Origin: Bacteroidetes bacterium RIFCSPLOWO2_12_FULL_35_15
Lineage (GTDB): Bacteria; Bacteroidota; Bacteroidia; 2-12-FULL-35-15
Length of the DNA stretch: 64,000 nt
Assembly: GCA_001769385.1 (NCBI GenBank)
Contig: MEPB01000056.1
Span: 40,089-104,088 of the forward strand
Direction of reading: 5' to 3'
A program made the position numbers and the translations under genes. The notes beneath the pieces were generated by a model, which saw only the letters and a list, made by a program, of their open reading frames with translations, had not been told where the DNA came from and did not search any database. Position 1 is the first letter of the stretch. The number at the start of each line of letters is the position of its first letter. Of this stretch, positions 1-9,663 are shown one piece after another.

Positions 1-1012
1 GCTCAAGGCTTCCCCGTGTATCAAGACGGCTGACAATTGGGTATGGATTGGGCTGATACATCCCTAAGCTATCTTTTGGTCCGGATGTCATCCAATCAGT
101 TTCCAGGTGCCAGGCACCTGTATTTCCATTCCCTCCCAGCAAACCTTGTGTATCATAAAATCCATCCGCTTTTTTTATTAATCTGATGGTAGGTCCGAAA
201 GCAAATTCCCAACCTGATTTCCCCCATCTGAATCCATTCAAAAAAGAAATGGATGGAATAAACCGGCCACTTTCCAAGCCTCCAATCAAACCAACAAATT
301 CAATCAATGCCTGAAAGTCTCCGGCTGCCAGATAACGAACTTCTTGTTGATAACCAACCTGAAATGTTACCGGATACATTTCAAAACCTCCTTCACTTTT
401 GGGTGCCTGTAGCCGGTCTCCGGCATCTCCAGTAGTAAAAGAGGCACCCATTCGCGGACCATTTAAACGCAAGGTTGTTTTTGGACTTGCAACAGGTACT
501 TCATAATTTATTAATTGATTTGTTAATGCCTGATTGGGAGGGAGGTTAAATAATTTTTTTACAGAAACTTCTATCATTCTTTGTAATTCGGGCTGTAAGT
601 TCAAATATTCTGTCGCATCACTTTTTTCAATCGTTTCGGTTTTTACATCGATCAATCGCAGCGTAATAATTATTTTTTCGCCAAACCGTTCGATGTCACC
701 CGTAAGCATTTTATCTGCATTAAGTAATTTACCCGCATTAACAAGGCATGATTTACTAAAACAACTATCCATCTTAAAATGCGATTTTTTAAAAATATCA
801 TTCATTTCATATTTATCAATTACATTATATACCGCTGTTTTATCAACCTCCAATCGGGTAATATAACCAACCGATTGCGCATCATATATAATTCCTTTTG
901 AATCAATATTCATTATGCCGATGCTTACTTTAGATTTGTCCTGTGCAATGCAAAATGAAGTATAATAAATCAATAACAAGGAGGTGATAAATACTTTTTT
1001 TGAAGTTTTCAT
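1..1012 (-). CDS. Secreted protein with CsgG/TolB-like domain and probable outer-membrane barrel (3' end cut by window)
   Basis: An open frame runs from an ATG at 1012 to the window edge, giving 337 visible codons. A signal peptide ends about residue 24 (...SFCIAQ). Residues ~28-145 look like the alpha/beta domain of CsgG/TolB/LpoB-type proteins: 'VSIGIMNID', a stretch predicting a regulated-variable output ('YNVIDKYEMNDIF'), then 'LNADKMLTGDIERFGEKI'. From ~185 onward the protein is rich in Gly and aromatics with alternating strands ('FEMYPVTFQVGYQQEV', 'WEFAFGPTIRL'), as in small beta-barrels. I cannot name a function; envelope location is the firm part. A tandem FNR-like box pair lies 48-83 bp upstream, so it probably belongs to the same regulon as its neighbours, although its -7 box is poor. 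Confidence 0.7.
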   Translation of the reverse strand, partial: MKTSKKVFITSLLLIYYTSFCIAQDKSKVSIGIMNIDSKGIIYDAQSVGYITRLEVDKTAVYNVIDKYEMNDIFKKSHFKMDSCFSKSCLVNAGKLLNADKMLTGDIERFGEKIIITLRLIDVKTETIEKSDATEYLNLQPELQRMIEVSVKKLFNLPPNQALTNQLINYEVPVASPKTTLRLNGPRMGASFTTGDAGDRLQAPKSEGGFEMYPVTFQVGYQQEVRYLAAGDFQALIEFVGLIGGLESGRFIPSISFLNGFRWGKSGWEFAFGPTIRLIKKADGFYDTQGLLGGNGNTGAWHLETDWMTSGPKDSLGMYQPNPYPIVSRLDTRGSLE

Positions 1013-1059
1013 GAAGAGTAATTTTTAAGTAAAATAACGTTGTATTTCAAAAGAACTAA

Positions 1060-1095
1060 ATGATGCCTATCAAAAGAATTATTGATAAAAATTAT
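1060..1095 (-). promoter_or_regulatory. Tandem FNR-like boxes upstream of the partial gene 1-1012
   Basis: Boxes ATGAT-GCCT-ATCAA (1060-1073) and TTGAT-AAAA-ATTAT (1082-1095) start 22 bp apart, the same geometry as 14 other pairs in the window. The expected -7 position (about 1030-1037) is only a weak match to TAnnTTTG, so this is one of the weaker promoters of the set. Confidence 0.5.
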
Positions 1096-1100
1096 TAGGC

Positions 1101-1280
1101 TTTATATAAGTTAAAATGGTATAAAATATTATTTTTTTTATTAAAAAAGAACAAACGGAACGCCATTGGGAGTCATGAAGCAATCTTCCATCTTTTATTA
1201 TTTAAGATTGCTTCGACTGAAAAAGTTTCTATTATGCCCCAGGTATGCATTCAATTATTTTTAATAAATTAAATGTATAA
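1101..1280. repeat. Dispersed intergenic hairpin repeat, copy 1
   Basis: This stretch matches 13753-13919 over its whole length, from 'ctttatataag' to 'taaattaaatgtataa'. It contains inverted arms around 'gaagcaatctt' and 'aagattgcttcgactga'. The copy is decayed: the outer arms that pair well in the second copy are mismatched here. With the terminator at 1296-1327 and the boxes at 1060-1095 it accounts for most of the gap 1013-1345. Confidence 0.75.
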
Positions 1281-1295
1281 TTCTATTAATCATAA

Positions 1296-1327
1296 TAAAA
1301 AAGCATCCTGTTTTCAACAGGATGCTC
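1296..1327 (-). terminator. Rho-independent terminator of the SprB-repeat gene 1346-5047
   Basis: A 9-bp perfect stem AGCATCCTG/CAGGATGCT with a 7-nt loop is followed on the minus strand by a U-run (A-run at 1297-1301). It sits 19 nt beyond the stop codon. Confidence 0.85.
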
Positions 1328-1345
1328 CTTTTAATAAATCAATTA

Positions 1346-4300
1346 TTATTTAATAATTTTTAATTTTTTTGTTACAATTGTATTCTCAGTATAGATCTGC
1401 ACAAAATATGCACCTTGTTCAAATGCAGATATATTTATCTCAAACTTTGAATTTTGAGGCTCTGCTTCAAATACATTCTGGCCGAGTACATTCATCACTT
1501 TTAGCTTTTGAATTATTAAGCCATTGTTTTCGATCATCACTTTCTCATTTGCAGGATTTGGGAAGATCAAAATTTTCTCGCTCAGATTACTGAAATTATC
1601 AATACCTAATGAACTGTTTACTGTAAACACATTGGAAACTGAACAACCATTTCCATCTGTTGTAGTGATCGTATATGTTCCTGCAGCCAGATTTGATAAA
1701 TCGGCTGTTGTTGCAGAATTTGACCAGGTATAACTGTAAGGCGGAGTACCACCACCAACAGTAATATCAAGAGCTCCATCTGTTGCAGTTGGTGAAGTTG
1801 CAGGAGTAATCACTCCATTAACACTTAGCGGAAGCGATGGTTCAGCAATAGTATATGAACTTGTTTTTGCACAACCATTTGCATCTATTACTATTACAGA
1901 ATAAACACCTGCATAAAGATTGAAAACATCTTCTGTTACATTTCCTGAAGACCATTCATAACTATATCCTGAAACGCCACCTGTTACAGAAAGATCTATC
2001 ACGCCATTGTTTCCACCATGACATGCAACTTCTGACACGTTTGAATTAATAGTTATTGCTGCAGGTTCAATAATTGTTACCGTTTTTGTTTTTACACAGT
2101 TGTTTGCATCTTTAACGTAAACTGTATATGCTCCCCCGTTTAGACCGATAAATACATTTGAGGTTTGGTAGGTAGATCCATCAATACTATATTGATATGC
2201 TCCTGTTCCTCCATCTGCAATGATAGAAAATTCACCATCATTTGCTCCGGAACAACTTACATGCAACACTCCTGCAAATACATTTAATGCCAGAGGTTCA
2301 GTTACTGCAAAAACCTTACTTCCCATGCAACTAGCTGCATCACGAACAATAACAGTATATATTCCTGCATTTAAATTAGTGAAATTTGGACTGGATTGGA
2401 ATGTAAATCCACCATTTATACTGTACGCCATTGTTCCTGTACCACCGGCAGCAGAAATAGTTGCGGCTCCTCCGGCACTTCCATTACATTGAACATTACT
2501 TACTGCCGTGTTTATTGCAAATGCGTTAGGTTCTGTTAAAGTAATAACTTCTGTTCCTGCGCAACCATTTGCATCCCTAACGGTAACAGTATATGTTCCG
2601 GCATATAAACCGTTAAATGAGCTGGAAGTTGACCAGTTTTCGCCATTAAGACTATATTCCAATGTTCCTGTTCCGCCAGTTACTGCATTGATTGTAATTG
2701 AACCATCATTTATACCGTTACATGCAACATTTGTATGACTGGTGCTTGTTAAAACCGGTCCATTGGAATCATTGATAGTTGCTGAAGCAATACTTTGACA
2801 TCCTGTTCCGTCCATTAGATAGATGTAATATGTTCCTGCCGATTTTCCGGTAAATGAACCGGTAGAATTATATGTTTGTCCATCTAGACTGTACTGATAA
2901 CCAGCTCCTGAACCGCCTGAAGCGGAAACAAGTATCGTTCCATTGCTATTTCCACAGGTAGCATTTCCTGTAACAGAAGTTACTGCAATGACGGCAGGCT
3001 GATTTAACGTTACAAATGTTACATATGGGCAAGCAAAAGCATCTTCTATAGTAATTTTATATGTTCCTGCTTCAAGATTGTTAAATATTCCGGTAGGTTG
3101 AAATTCAAAATCATTGATACTATATTTATACTTACCTGAACCTCCGGTTGCGACAACAGCAATACTTCCATCGTTAGAAAGATTACATGTCTCGTTCATT
3201 GTTGTTACCGTTGCCGATACGGCTGTAGGTTGAGTCACATCAATAGTTGTAGTATCAGTACAGGAAGCAGCATCTTTTGCGTAAACAATATAGGTTCCGG
3301 CTAATAAACCATCAAAATGCGGATCAGACTGATAGTTGATACCATTAAGACTATACGTAAATGTTCCAATGCCACCAGTTACCGAAGCAACATCTATTAC
3401 ACCATTTTTTCCTCCATTACAGTTAACAGCACTTGATGTTGCTACAAGCTCAATCATAGGAGGCTGAGAAATTGTTAAACGTCTTCCATTTTTACAACCT
3501 GCAGCATCTTTAACCAAAAGAGAATAATTTCCGGCCATCAAAGCAGGAAAAGTTCCACTTGTTTGATAAATTTGTCCTCCGTTGACACTGTATTGTAATG
3601 TACCTGAACCACCGGTTGCAAGAAGAACCACACTTCCGTCATTGGTACCATTACAGCTAACATTAGTTGTGCTTAAAACACTAAGAACAGGAGCTCCCTG
3701 ATCGTTTACATTAAGCGGGGTAAAATTTGTACACGAATTAATATCTTTAATAGTCACAACATGTGACCCGGAAGTTACATTAGAAAAAGCACCACTACTT
3801 TGAAAGGATCCTGAATTCAATTGATATTGTAAGGCACCGGTTCCACCGGTAGCAACAACCAGAATTGAACCATCATTATTTCCGCAACTTGAATTAGTTG
3901 ATGATGACGTTAAAAAAAGAATTGCAGGCGGTTCTGAAATTGTAAAAGGGGTAGTTTTAGTGCATCCTAATGCATCTTTTATATGTAATGTATAATTATC
4001 AATTGGTAAACTGCTCATTACAGGATTCGATTGAAAATTGAAATCGTCCAGGCTGTATAAAAAAGGTGGTGCACCACCAGTTCCAACAGCTATTATACTT
4101 CCATCATTTCCACCATTACAAGTTACATTTACAATTGATGATGCGCTAACTCCAAGTCCAACAGAAATATTCATTGTATGTACATCAGTACAAGCGCTAT
4201 TCCATCCATCCAATGTTGCTGTTAAACTCACAGTATAAACTCCCGGTGTTGAATAAGAGTGTGAAGGATTTTGCAAATAAGACACAGGAGAACCATCACC

Positions 4301-5047
4301 AAAATTCCAGGTATAATAATTATTTGTACCGGAGTAATTCGCCATTCCAATTGTATTAAACATACTATCTTTATTCATTAAGGTACTATTCGTAAATGCA
4401 ACAGCTGCAGAAGGAATAACACATTTAGAACTGGCATTAAAATTAGAAGTAATAAAATTAGTCAGTTGCGGTACAAGATAAAAATCACCTTCCTTCGCAA
4501 AAGTATCCATTGCACTCGTCCAGTTAAATCCTGTAGAAGTTCCGGCAAGAGAAGGTAAGTCTTCTAAACGTCCTTCTCCATCACCTGTATATTTTAATTG
4601 GAAAGAATCACCAAATGGAAAAGATGTACTTCGAAGTTCAATCACCACCGCAAAATTACTTGTAACTGAAACTCCGCCATCACCAAAAGTTGCCGTAATG
4701 AAACCGGCTAAATTATCCTTGGTCATAAAGGGCTTATCTACTGAACGTAAAGCAGATGTTGGTCTGCCATTCACGTCAACATTATAGATAGAAATACGTA
4801 ACACAACGCCTCCTTTTGCTCCCGGATATTGACCATAAACTCTGACTTGGCCGACTTTGCCAGGCCCGCTATAATGATAAGTTTGAGCAGCAAATTCCTC
4901 ATACCCTTTTATTAATGTATAATATCCTGTTACTCCTTGATTTTTTGAGTTGACGTAACCATTCAAGTCTATGCAACTGGTTTGCGCCTTTAATCCCAAA
5001 AGGCTTAAAAAGAAAGCCATAGCGATAAGTGTATTTTTAATTTTCAT
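1346..5047 (-). CDS. SprB-repeat surface protein with type A T9SS sorting domain
   Basis: A 1233-residue exported protein. Signal peptide residues 1-21 (ends 'GLKAQ'). Residues ~200-295 contain a PKD-type domain ('YTWNFGDGSP' ... 'HSYSTPGVYTVSLTA'). About eleven SprB-type repeats of ~78 residues follow from ~300 to ~1130, each with the pattern 'V.C.G..DG.I.. ..GG.G...YS.', as in the Flavobacterium gliding adhesin SprB. The last ~75 residues form a type A T9SS sorting domain ('IFPNPANEKVMI' ... 'GAYFVQIY' ... 'KKLKIIK'), so the protein should be secreted through T9SS and attached to the cell surface. It stands alone between a promoter with tandem FNR-like boxes and a strong terminator. Adhesion or matrix function is inferred from the family. 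Confidence 0.85.
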   Translation of the reverse strand: MKIKNTLIAMAFFLSLLGLKAQTSCIDLNGYVNSKNQGVTGYYTLIKGYEEFAAQTYHYSGPGKVGQVRVYGQYPGAKGGVVLRISIYNVDVNGRPTSALRSVDKPFMTKDNLAGFITATFGDGGVSVTSNFAVVIELRSTSFPFGDSFQLKYTGDGEGRLEDLPSLAGTSTGFNWTSAMDTFAKEGDFYLVPQLTNFITSNFNASSKCVIPSAAVAFTNSTLMNKDSMFNTIGMANYSGTNNYYTWNFGDGSPVSYLQNPSHSYSTPGVYTVSLTATLDGWNSACTDVHTMNISVGLGVSASSIVNVTCNGGNDGSIIAVGTGGAPPFLYSLDDFNFQSNPVMSSLPIDNYTLHIKDALGCTKTTPFTISEPPAILFLTSSSTNSSCGNNDGSILVVATGGTGALQYQLNSGSFQSSGAFSNVTSGSHVVTIKDINSCTNFTPLNVNDQGAPVLSVLSTTNVSCNGTNDGSVVLLATGGSGTLQYSVNGGQIYQTSGTFPALMAGNYSLLVKDAAGCKNGRRLTISQPPMIELVATSSAVNCNGGKNGVIDVASVTGGIGTFTYSLNGINYQSDPHFDGLLAGTYIVYAKDAASCTDTTTIDVTQPTAVSATVTTMNETCNLSNDGSIAVVATGGSGKYKYSINDFEFQPTGIFNNLEAGTYKITIEDAFACPYVTFVTLNQPAVIAVTSVTGNATCGNSNGTILVSASGGSGAGYQYSLDGQTYNSTGSFTGKSAGTYYIYLMDGTGCQSIASATINDSNGPVLTSTSHTNVACNGINDGSITINAVTGGTGTLEYSLNGENWSTSSSFNGLYAGTYTVTVRDANGCAGTEVITLTEPNAFAINTAVSNVQCNGSAGGAATISAAGGTGTMAYSINGGFTFQSSPNFTNLNAGIYTVIVRDAASCMGSKVFAVTEPLALNVFAGVLHVSCSGANDGEFSIIADGGTGAYQYSIDGSTYQTSNVFIGLNGGAYTVYVKDANNCVKTKTVTIIEPAAITINSNVSEVACHGGNNGVIDLSVTGGVSGYSYEWSSGNVTEDVFNLYAGVYSVIVIDANGCAKTSSYTIAEPSLPLSVNGVITPATSPTATDGALDITVGGGTPPYSYTWSNSATTADLSNLAAGTYTITTTDGNGCSVSNVFTVNSSLGIDNFSNLSEKILIFPNPANEKVMIENNGLIIQKLKVMNVLGQNVFEAEPQNSKFEINISAFEQGAYFVQIYTENTIVTKKLKIIK

Positions 5048-5089
5048 GATTTTGTTTTTTATATGAATATTTATTTAAAATTTATTGGA

Positions 5090-5155
5090 CAAAACTATTG
5101 CAGAAATAAAATTGAATGAATGAACTTAATCATTGAAGGGTTTGATTCTAATCAA
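5090..5155 (-). promoter_or_regulatory. Regulon promoter of the SprB-repeat gene 1346-5047
   Basis: Boxes ATGAA-CTTA-ATCAT (5120-5133) and the perfect TTGAT-TCTA-ATCAA (5142-5155) start 22 bp apart. The minus-strand -7 box TAGTTTTG at 5090-5097 begins 22 bp from the nearer box. The predicted start is near 5085, putting the boxes at about -41.5 and -63.5. Confidence 0.75.
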
Positions 5156-5217
5156 AATATTTTTTTGACTTAAAAAATTATACCAATCCTTTCGAAATTG
5201 GAATGACCACGTTCAAT

Positions 5218-5249
5218 AAAAAAGCCTGATGAAATGAATCATCAGGCTT
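5218..5249 (-). terminator. Terminator after the BON-domain gene
   Basis: Stem GCCTGAT/ATCAGGC (5224-5230 with 5241-5247) has a minus-strand U-run from the A-run at 5218-5223, 22 nt beyond the stop codon of 5271-5939. Confidence 0.8.
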
Positions 5250-5270
5250 CCAATTTTCCAAATCAATATT

Positions 5271-5939
5271 TTAATAGGCAAATACTTCCGTATCAATTAT
5301 CAATTTATTTTCCACTGAACTAACACCGGGTGCAGCCCATGCAGCATTTTCAGCATCTTTTTTCTCAGCCCAGGAACGTACTTTTCCTGTTAAAATAATT
5401 TTATTCCCAATTGATTCGATATTTATTTTTTCAGAATCAATAGTAGCACTTCGGTGAAATGCAAAATTAATTTTTTGTTTAATTTCTTTCGAGCTCAATT
5501 TTGGTGTGACTTTAATCAGATTGGTAATTCCCACAACACCGGAAAGATTTTCAACCATGGTGCGGGCAGCAATACGTTGAAAGTCCCATTCTACGTCACC
5601 TTCAAGTGTAACCCAACCATCTTCTACCTTTACTTTGATTTTATTTTCCTGCATTGCACTGTGCCATTTAAGGGCATTTATAACAGTTTGAGCAATTTCA
5701 GTGTCATTCTTTTTTCCAAAAGTAGTAAGCTTCACTTCAATATCTTCAGCCACAGCTTTAACACCTGCAACTCTTTTTGCGGCTCTTTCAGCAGCAACTT
5801 TTTTTGCATAAGTATCCACAGTTCCTGAAAGAGTAACAATTTCATTTTTAACTGCTACACCAATTTCAGTAGCAGTAAGGATTGGCTCATATTTAAGCTC
5901 ATCCATCACATCTTTTTGAATTTCTAAATCTGTTTTCAT
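5271..5939 (-). CDS. BON-domain protein with three BON repeats
   Basis: 222 residues from the ATG at 5939. The frame is open upstream to 6014, but the extension would overlap the promoter boxes, and '[19 protein letters not shown]' is a typical N-terminus of this family. Three BON domains follow at about residues 4-68, 77-145 and 150-215, each with the 'I...V..G.VTL.G.V' core and glycine turn. BON proteins of this kind bind membranes or envelope components and are induced by osmotic and other stress; the exact role is unknown. No signal peptide or lipobox is visible, so the location is uncertain. It is divergent from the DUF2267/universal-stress operon and shares its box pair. Confidence 0.88.
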   Translation of the reverse strand: MKTDLEIQKDVMDELKYEPILTATEIGVAVKNEIVTLSGTVDTYAKKVAAERAAKRVAGVKAVAEDIEVKLTTFGKKNDTEIAQTVINALKWHSAMQENKIKVKVEDGWVTLEGDVEWDFQRIAARTMVENLSGVVGITNLIKVTPKLSSKEIKQKINFAFHRSATIDSEKINIESIGNKIILTGKVRSWAEKKDAENAAWAAPGVSSVENKLIIDTEVFAY

Positions 5940-5970
5940 AAGTATATTTTTAGGATTAATAATTTTTTTA

Positions 5971-6066
5971 CAAAGGAAAACACATACTTCTCTGCCTGAT
6001 ATGATATTAATCAAAAACTATTTTGATGCTAATCATTACTATAAAATAAAAAATAAAATATTTTTG
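5971..6066. promoter_or_regulatory. Divergent regulon promoters for the BON gene and the DUF2267-USP operon
   Basis: Boxes ATGAT-ATTA-ATCAA (6001-6014) and TTGAT-GCTA-ATCAT (6023-6036) start 22 bp apart. Rightward, -7 box TATTTTTG (6059-6066) begins 22 bp after the second box. Leftward, a weaker -7 box TTCCTTTG (5971-5978, complement) lies 22 bp from the first box. Each gene therefore has one box near -41.5 and the other near -63.5. Confidence 0.75.
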
Positions 6067-6087
6067 GCTAACCTAAAATCTAAAACA

Positions 6088-6558
6088 ATGAACTTCAATA
6101 AACACGCGCAAAAAGGAAATGATTTCTTAAAGGAATTAGCAACAGAACTTGGTGATTCGTCAGATATAAATAAAGCTGGAAGAATACTCAGAGCCGTATT
6201 TCATGCATTAAGAATGCAAATTCCTCCGGAAGAAAGTTTTCAGTTGATATCACAATTACCAATGATGCTAAAAGCTATTTATGTTGACGGCTGGATTCCA
6301 CAAAAACAAAAAAGTACTACCAGAAAAAAAGATCATTTCATTGAAGAGGTAATGAGAGATGATTGGTTTGCTTTAAGAAACGACTTTTTGCAAATGGAGG
6401 ATGGAATGAAAGTTACTAAAGCGGTTTTCAAAGTATTAAAAAAACATGTGTCGGAAGGAGAGTTCAAAGACATTGAGGCCACGTTACCGAAAGAATTAAA
6501 AGACCTTCTTAAAACCAGGTTGGAATATAAAAAAATAAAAGTAAATATGACAACCTAA
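6088..6558 (+). CDS. DUF2267 family protein
   Basis: 156 residues from the ATG at 6088; the upstream in-frame ATG at 6001 lies inside the operator and before the predicted transcription start, so it is rejected. The sequence is mostly helical, with 'INKAGRILRAVFHALRMQIPPEESFQLISQLPMMLKAIYVDGW' as a DUF2267 signature. The second half (~80-150) repeats the pattern in weaker form ('VTKAVFKVLKKHVSEGEFKDIEATLP'). DUF2267 genes often lie beside universal stress and BON genes; the molecular function is not established. First gene of an operon with two universal stress genes (52-nt gap, then an overlap). Confidence 0.85.
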   Translation: MNFNKHAQKGNDFLKELATELGDSSDINKAGRILRAVFHALRMQIPPEESFQLISQLPMMLKAIYVDGWIPQKQKSTTRKKDHFIEEVMRDDWFALRNDFLQMEDGMKVTKAVFKVLKKHVSEGEFKDIEATLPKELKDLLKTRLEYKKIKVNMTT

Positions 6559-6610
6559 ATTTCCATCATGCATAAACAGGGAATAAATGAAAGCGCCAAA
6601 AGAATGAAAA

Positions 6611-7528
6611 ATGAAAAGTGAAAAAAATCTAATATTAACAGCTTTAGATTTCTCAAAATGTTCAGACAATGCGCTGAATTATGCTTTAAAAAGTTATAAC
6701 GATTACAATGCAAAAATTATTTTTCTGCATGCGATTCAAAGTGGTTATATAGAAACGAATATCGAAAAACTTGTGGATAAAGATCCAAAAATTACCAAAC
6801 ACAACATAGAAAATAAACTGCAAACGATCATTTCGAAGAAAATAAAAAAATATAAATCGAAATGTGATTATGAAATAATTACAGAATTTTCACTTCCATT
6901 AGATCTGATATTAAAAACGCTCCATAAAGTAAAACCTTTTTTTATCCTATTGGGTTCAAAAAAAACAATCAGTTTTGTTCAAAATTTTTTTAAGAATGAT
7001 ACGATCAAAATAATTGAACAGGCAAAATGTCCTGTAATAGTAATTCCGGAAGGAGTCCACTATAAAAAGATTCAAAGAATAACATTTGCAACCAATTATA
7101 ATGGCAGTGATATTATCTCCATCCAGAATTTAGCTGAACAAGCGAATCGTTTTAAGGTTGAACTACTTGTTTTACATATATCTGATGGTGAACTAACCAT
7201 CGATTTCGAACTGGCTATGCTTAATGACTTTAAGAATAAGGTTAGTAAAGTAACATCCTACAAAAATATCGCTTACAAACTAATTGAAGGAAGTGATTTT
7301 GACGATATCATTAAACAAGAGTTAATTCCGAAAAAAACCGATCTCTTTGCATTATCAGCCAGTCTTCATCATACCTGGTTCTCCAATCTGATTGAAAACA
7401 GGATAACGAAAATACTCCAGCAAAGCAAAGTCCCTGTAATGGCTTATCACTATAAGGGAGAAAAAGATAATTTATATTTAACTAAATTAAAAGATGAAAG
7501 AACATTACAATATTCTATTAGCAACTGA
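6611..7528 (+). CDS. Universal stress protein, two UspA domains
   Basis: 305 residues with two UspA folds, about 1-150 and 155-290. Each begins with a 'LTALDFSKCSDNAL' or 'ITFATNYNGSD' strand-helix and ends with 'CPVIVIPEG' or 'VPVMAYHYKG'. The ATP-loop glycines of the G-2X-G-9X-G(S/T) motif are largely lost ('LLGSKKTISFVQNFFKNDTIK'), so this copy may not bind ATP. Cytoplasmic. Its last 35 nt overlap the start of the next gene, implying translational coupling. In other bacteria such proteins support survival in growth arrest or low oxygen. Confidence 0.9.
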   Translation: MKSEKNLILTALDFSKCSDNALNYALKSYNDYNAKIIFLHAIQSGYIETNIEKLVDKDPKITKHNIENKLQTIISKKIKKYKSKCDYEIITEFSLPLDLILKTLHKVKPFFILLGSKKTISFVQNFFKNDTIKIIEQAKCPVIVIPEGVHYKKIQRITFATNYNGSDIISIQNLAEQANRFKVELLVLHISDGELTIDFELAMLNDFKNKVSKVTSYKNIAYKLIEGSDFDDIIKQELIPKKTDLFALSASLHHTWFSNLIENRITKILQQSKVPVMAYHYKGEKDNLYLTKLKDERTLQYSISN

Positions 7529-8420
7529 TTATTCGGAAGCGGTGATGAATGCAGAGCGTTATGCTGTTCAATTCGCATTAAATACAGCAGCCAATTTAAC
7601 CTTGTTAAATGTATATGATGAACCTTTTGTTTCCTTATTCGGGGAAACAGATGTTGCAGGTCAATTATTAAAATATAAAAAGAACCAGTTAAAAAAATTA
7701 AAAACCCATCGCGATGAACTTTTTAAAACATTGAAAATAAAAAAGCAAGATCTAAATTGTGATTGTATCGTAAAGAGTGGTATTGCAGGAACACAAATAT
7801 TATCTGAAGCAAAAAAAATATATTATGATTTTATTATTGTAGGAACACATGGTGCAAGTGGGTTCCGGGAAACTTTTTTTGGAACACATGCCTGGTCTGT
7901 AATTAAAAATGCCCAAATACCTGTTCTTGCCATTCCGCAAGATGCACTCTTTAAAGGAATAAAAAAAATGGTGTTTGCCACAGAATTCCGCGAAGGCGAA
8001 ATCCCTATTATACAATTCTTATCACACCTTTCAAAACAATACAATGCCGAATTAACTATTCTCAATGTAATAAATTACTCTGTTTCTAAAAGTTTTGAAA
8101 AGCAATTAACCAATGAATTTTTGAATGAAGTAAAAAGCCAAACCAATAATAGTGCATTATCAATTCAAATAATAAAAAACGAAAATCTTACAGAGGGATT
8201 AAATAATTATTGCATCAGCAACCAGGTTGATTGGTTGATTATGTCGCCTGAAAAGAAATTTCTTTTTGAAAAAATATTCAAGCCCGGATCCAGCTCAGTG
8301 AAAAAAATGACCTTTCAAACTCAAATCCCGCTTTTCATTGTTCCTGATTTTTACAATCCAAAGTTTGCTAAATTTCTGGATATTATAGATGTTAACACCT
8401 ATATGAGTGAGGAGTTTTAA
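7494..8420 (+). CDS. Universal stress protein, two UspA domains (ATP-loop intact in the first)
   Basis: 308 residues, tandem UspA domains at about 1-150 and 155-290. The first domain keeps the ATP-binding glycine motif ('IIVGTHGASGFRETFFGTHA'), unlike the upstream paralogue. The second domain is divergent ('LIMSPEKKFLFEKIFKPGSS'). The ATG at 7494 lies inside the 3' end of the preceding gene, so the two are coupled. The gene ends convergent with the M50 protease gene, with 32 nt between them and no clear terminator. Confidence 0.9.
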   Translation: MKEHYNILLATDYSEAVMNAERYAVQFALNTAANLTLLNVYDEPFVSLFGETDVAGQLLKYKKNQLKKLKTHRDELFKTLKIKKQDLNCDCIVKSGIAGTQILSEAKKIYYDFIIVGTHGASGFRETFFGTHAWSVIKNAQIPVLAIPQDALFKGIKKMVFATEFREGEIPIIQFLSHLSKQYNAELTILNVINYSVSKSFEKQLTNEFLNEVKSQTNNSALSIQIIKNENLTEGLNNYCISNQVDWLIMSPEKKFLFEKIFKPGSSSVKKMTFQTQIPLFIVPDFYNPKFAKFLDIIDVNTYMSEEF

Positions 8421-8452
8421 ACAAAATATTTTAAAACCGAAAATTAAATTTT

Positions 8453-9574
8453 TTATGTTTTAACAGAATTTATTTTTTTTGTAAAAAGGCCAGGCAACTT
8501 TTTTTTCGCACTCTTTAACACAATAAATTCATCCATCATACTTACATTTATTATACCCACTAATAAATCATTTTCAATTACCGGAAAAATAGCATTTTCA
8601 GAAAAATATTGTTCCGAATAAATTTTATCCATAGGAGTATCAGAGCTTAAAAACCTGACTTTATCATTCATATATGATCTGACAGTTGAATCAACTCCTC
8701 CTGTATTTAATGCTTTTAAAATTTGTTTTTTATTAATTGTACCGATTACCGTATTATTTTCAAGAATAAGAAAATGATCGGCATTTTTTTCAAGTACAGA
8801 TTTCATTGCATCAGAAATTGTATCATTCGGACTCAGGGAATTGACGTCCTTTGACATAATATCCCGCACTGCATAATTGCTCAAAATATATTTTGCTCTG
8901 ACCGCATCATTTTCTGTTTGTGCAAACAGGAAAATAAAAATGCTAATAACAGTGAGTATGGGATTATAGAAAATTCCAACAATAAAAAACAGTGTCGCCA
9001 TAACCTGCCCGGTCTTAACGGCAACATTGGTAGCAGTCAAACGATCCATAAAAAAAGACAAGCCGGCTCTGAAAATCCGCCCTCCATCCATTGGGAATGC
9101 GGGTAGCAAATTAAAAAGAGCCAAGCCAATATTAACAATGTACAAAGTGAATAAAAAATTTTCCCCCGTTACAAACATCGTTGTAAATAAACTTGGCACA
9201 TCAGAAAACCAGTGCATCAAAGGATATATAATAGCAGCAATTAAAAGATTTATCACAGGACCTGCAATTGAAACCAATAGCTCTTCTTTGGGCTTTTCCG
9301 GAAGTTCATCCATACGTGCCATTCCACCGATTGGTAAAAGTGTAATATCCTTTGTTTTATAGTGAAAATATTGAGCTACAAGAGCATGCCCGATTTCATG
9401 CAGGATAATACAGGCAAATACAGATAATATAAATAAAACCGAAATTAATACCTGTTTAATATCTTTACTCATAGAATAATTCATGAAGGAAATCCAGCCA
9501 ATTAGTAGTAAAAATGTCCAATGGATAAAAATCTTGATTCCAGATAGTTTTCCAATATATAAAGACCATTTCAT
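8453..9574 (-). CDS. Site-2-protease-type M50 metalloprotease with CBS pair
   Basis: 373 residues. The N-terminal half is a polytopic membrane protease of the SpoIVFB/Rv2625c type: zinc motif H59-E-I-G-H63 in 'IILHEIGHALVAQYF', and the second metal motif 'NLLPAFPMDGG' at about 155-165. Residues ~235-355 hold two CBS domains ('AVRDIMSKDVNSLSPNDTISDAM' and 'SYMNDKVRFLSSDTPMDKIY'), which in this family bind adenine nucleotides and gate the protease. Substrate unknown; such enzymes cut membrane-bound anti-sigma factors or regulators. It lies 89 nt downstream of 9664-10281 on the same strand and has no box pair of its own, so it is probably co-transcribed with it. Confidence 0.9.
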   Translation of the reverse strand: MKWSLYIGKLSGIKIFIHWTFLLLIGWISFMNYSMSKDIKQVLISVLFILSVFACIILHEIGHALVAQYFHYKTKDITLLPIGGMARMDELPEKPKEELLVSIAGPVINLLIAAIIYPLMHWFSDVPSLFTTMFVTGENFLFTLYIVNIGLALFNLLPAFPMDGGRIFRAGLSFFMDRLTATNVAVKTGQVMATLFFIVGIFYNPILTVISIFIFLFAQTENDAVRAKYILSNYAVRDIMSKDVNSLSPNDTISDAMKSVLEKNADHFLILENNTVIGTINKKQILKALNTGGVDSTVRSYMNDKVRFLSSDTPMDKIYSEQYFSENAIFPVIENDLLVGIINVSMMDEFIVLKSAKKKLPGLFTKKINSVKT

Positions 9575-9663
9575 GCTTTTAGTTGATTTATTGATAAAGT
9601 TTTGGCCAATCTGGGATCAAAAGAAAGTTTAAATTCACATCCGAATTTATCCGGATCATCCAC

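Noticed and set aside
1369..4359. Open frames on the plus strand opposite the SprB-repeat genes (also opposite 26642-33178)
   Set aside because: They are mirror images of repetitive coding sequence, with no start signals, promoter boxes or recognisable protein features.
6001..6087. ATG at 6001 as the start of the DUF2267 protein
   Set aside because: It overlaps the regulon boxes and precedes the -7 box; the ATG at 6088 fits the family N-terminus.
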